Part shown: positions 32,854 to 34,338 of the stretch, piece after piece
How positions within the stretch are numbered: position 1 is the first letter of the stretch
Layout: each line of letters starts with the position of its first letter
NCBI GenBank assembly: GCA_003194495.1
Contig: PQXE01000034.1
Coordinates: 1 to 34,338 of the forward strand
Reading direction: 5' to 3'
Origin: Deltaproteobacteria bacterium
GTDB taxonomy: Bacteria > Desulfobacterota > Dissulfuribacteria > Dissulfuribacterales > UBA3076
Length of the DNA stretch: 34,338 nt
The notes under the pieces: generated by a model
Database searches by the model: none
What the model was told of the DNA's origin: nothing
What the model saw: the letters and a program-made list of their open reading frames with translations, nothing else
Made by a program: the position numbers and the translations under genes

Positions 32854-33990
32854 ATGAAAACAATTGCAAAGACAACAACACAATTTGGCGTAATTTGGCT
32901 GATATGCTTTGGTCTTTTGGGCCTGCAACCGGCATGGGCGGCAACCAATATCTCCAGCACCTACAAGTATGCCTGGTCCGAAAACGTGGGTTGGCAAAAC
33001 TGGCGGTCAACCAATGCCCAAGCCACGGTGGGTACGACCTATCTTGTGGGCTATGTTTGGGCCGAGAACATCGGGTGGATAAAGCTGGGATCGACTCCGG
33101 TTGGTGGGACGTATCCCAACACCACCAGCACCAACTGGGGTGTGAACCGGAACAGCAGCACGGGTGCCCTATCAGGCTATGCCTGGAGCGAGAACGTGGG
33201 TTGGATCAACTTCGATTCGACTAACAGCCAAGTGGTTATAGCTACGGACGACGGCAAATTTGACGGCTATGCCTGGGGTGAAAACGTGGGGTACATCCAT
33301 TTCCAGAACGCCTCTCCCGCTGAATATTATGTTCAGCAGGACGGCGCCCTGGTTGTAGAACTGGTTTCTTTTTCGGCCACTGCCTTTGAAGACCATATTA
33401 TCCTTAAATGGGAAACCGCTTCTGAAATTGACAATGCGGGGTTTCACCTCTGGCGGACTGAGACAGAGGATGCCGAATACAGCAGGATCACAGATTACCT
33501 TATCCCGGCCGAAGGCGGCCCGGCCCAGGGGACTGAATATTCCTACGAAGACTTCGACGTGGTGTCCGGCCTGACGTATTATTACCAATTGGAAGATATT
33601 GATTATGCCGGTGTCAGCACCTTTCACGGGCCTGTTTCAGCCACACTAAGTGATGAGGCTATTGCCCTTATTTTCCCGGAAGACGGCGCTCTGATCCCGG
33701 CCTATCCTCCCACTGCCTTTGAGTGGGATGGCGCGGGACTTGAGCGGTTCAAGTTGAACTTTTCAACAGACCCGGATTTTGAGAGTAAGGTTGTTGTGCT
33801 GCAGCGAGGCTATAAAAGACACGGCAGGTGGATAACCGGGGAATCCTATACCCCTAACAGGAAGGAATGGCGCAGCATACGGCGCCTGGGCCGCAAGGGC
33901 CGGACGGTTTACTGGGCCGTGTACGGAGAAGATAAAGCAGGGAAAGGTTTTGTTTCCAAAACCTTTCAATTGAAAATTGAAGATTATTGA
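32854..33990 (+). CDS. Exported protein with four YAWSENVGW repeats and a fibronectin-like domain
   Basis: The 378-residue protein starts at 32854 after AAGGGGGGG. The signal peptide ends at QPAWAA (about residue 27). Residues about 30-155 carry four repeats: YAWSENVGWQNW, YVWAENIGWIKL, YAWSENVGWINF and YAWGENVGYIHF. A fibronectin III-like segment follows (LVSFSATAFEDHIILKWETASEIDNAGFHLWR ... YSYEDFDVVSGLTYYYQLEDID). The C-terminal third is another beta-rich region without a recognised anchor. Such YAWSENVGW repeats are known in secreted proteins of environmental bacteria, but their role is unclear. Confidence 0.85.
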   Translation: MKTIAKTTTQFGVIWLICFGLLGLQPAWAATNISSTYKYAWSENVGWQNWRSTNAQATVGTTYLVGYVWAENIGWIKLGSTPVGGTYPNTTSTNWGVNRNSSTGALSGYAWSENVGWINFDSTNSQVVIATDDGKFDGYAWGENVGYIHFQNASPAEYYVQQDGALVVELVSFSATAFEDHIILKWETASEIDNAGFHLWRTETEDAEYSRITDYLIPAEGGPAQGTEYSYEDFDVVSGLTYYYQLEDIDYAGVSTFHGPVSATLSDEAIALIFPEDGALIPAYPPTAFEWDGAGLERFKLNFSTDPDFESKVVVLQRGYKRHGRWITGESYTPNRKEWRSIRRLGRKGRTVYWAVYGEDKAGKGFVSKTFQLKIEDY

Positions 33991-34005
33991 ATGGAAAAAA
34001 CAGTC

Positions 34006-34065
34006 AATTTTCGATCTGTGCGGCTACACGTCAGATTGTGCAACACACGAAAAGGAAAAGAATTA
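34006..34065 (+). repeat. 60-bp direct repeat, copy B
   Basis: Identical to 31353-31412. It begins 16 bases after the stop codon of the repeat-protein gene. Confidence 0.95.
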
Positions 34066-34338
34066 GTAACTTCTCAATAAGTCCGGGCAAATCATATTTT
34101 GCGGAGTCATGGTATCTCTATTTTTACCGCTTCCCTATGAAATTTCCATAAGTTTTTTAACTGACACCTCCATTCATTGAAAAAAAAGCAGGACACAATG
34201 GCTTGGATAGGGAGCCTTTTGCAAAACTCGGAGTGCAGGAGAACTGAAATTGCGAATGAATTTCAGTTACCTAATAATTATGGACACATATTGAAAATAG
34301 AGCACTATTTTACCTAAAATGCGCTAAATTGCCAAATT
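34066..34338. other. Intergenic right end, with a hairpin at 34242-34268
   Basis: No gene is supported. A perfect 10-bp stem AACTGAAATT (34242-34251) with 34259-34268 and a 7-base loop is present, without a T-run, so it is not a clear terminator. Confidence 0.5.

Noticed and set aside
34242-34268. Rho-independent terminator
   Set aside because: The stem is perfect, but no T-run follows on either strand and the stem is AT-rich.

Overview
The window (34,338 bases) looks like chromosomal DNA of a Gram-negative bacterium with an outer membrane, probably a deltaproteobacterium (Desulfobacterota). That placement is an inference from the mixture of parts: a c-di-GMP-I riboswitch, REP-associated tyrosine transposase (RAYT) fragments, S23-type four-helix-bundle remnants, an IS21-like element with ParB-like cargo, and an RND pump fused by operon to an Mla-type ABC system. 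No rRNA, tRNA or CRISPR array was seen.

Left part (1-4.0 kb): an IS21-family element of about 3.9 kb with imperfect 50-bp terminal inverted repeats. Besides istA and istB it carries a ParB-like gene and a small zinc-finger-like gene.

Accessory island (4.0-12.64 kb): every main gene is on the minus strand. In order toward lower coordinates it holds a trypsin-like protease that has lost its 3' end, a group II intron fragment, a PIN-domain toxin with an unusually large partner, several broken RAYT genes, a c-di-GMP riboswitch driving a papain-like lipoprotein gene interrupted by an amber codon, an attC-like site, and a pair of secreted proteins including a lipase-like enzyme. At its right edge is the wreck of an integron integrase (intI) on the plus strand. 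An intI facing away from a train of opposite-strand accessory genes, plus an attC-like site, suggests a decayed chromosomal integron. Two deleted four-helix-bundle elements and several hairpin-rich repeats decorate the region.

Envelope region (12.64-17.4 kb): a very large glycosyltransferase made of GT2, GtrA and PMT/ArnT-like parts, then a YejM/PbgA-like membrane sulfatase split in two by a clean 183-bp MITE with 18-bp perfect inverted ends and a 7-bp target duplication.

Regulation and transport (17.4-31.2 kb): a histidine kinase/response regulator pair, a GC-rich MFS transporter, then one long minus-strand operon transcribed from a TetR gene: TetR, RND adaptor, RND pump, outer-membrane factor, STAS-MlaE permease, MlaF ATPase, MlaD and a PqiC-like lipoprotein. 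Short overlaps link most of these genes, so drug/lipid efflux and phospholipid transport appear to be co-expressed.

Right end (31.2-34.3 kb): two plus-strand exported proteins (a DUF1566 protein and a YAWSENVGW-repeat protein) with similar leaders. They are bracketed by a perfect 60-bp direct repeat and share an inverted 26-bp repeat.
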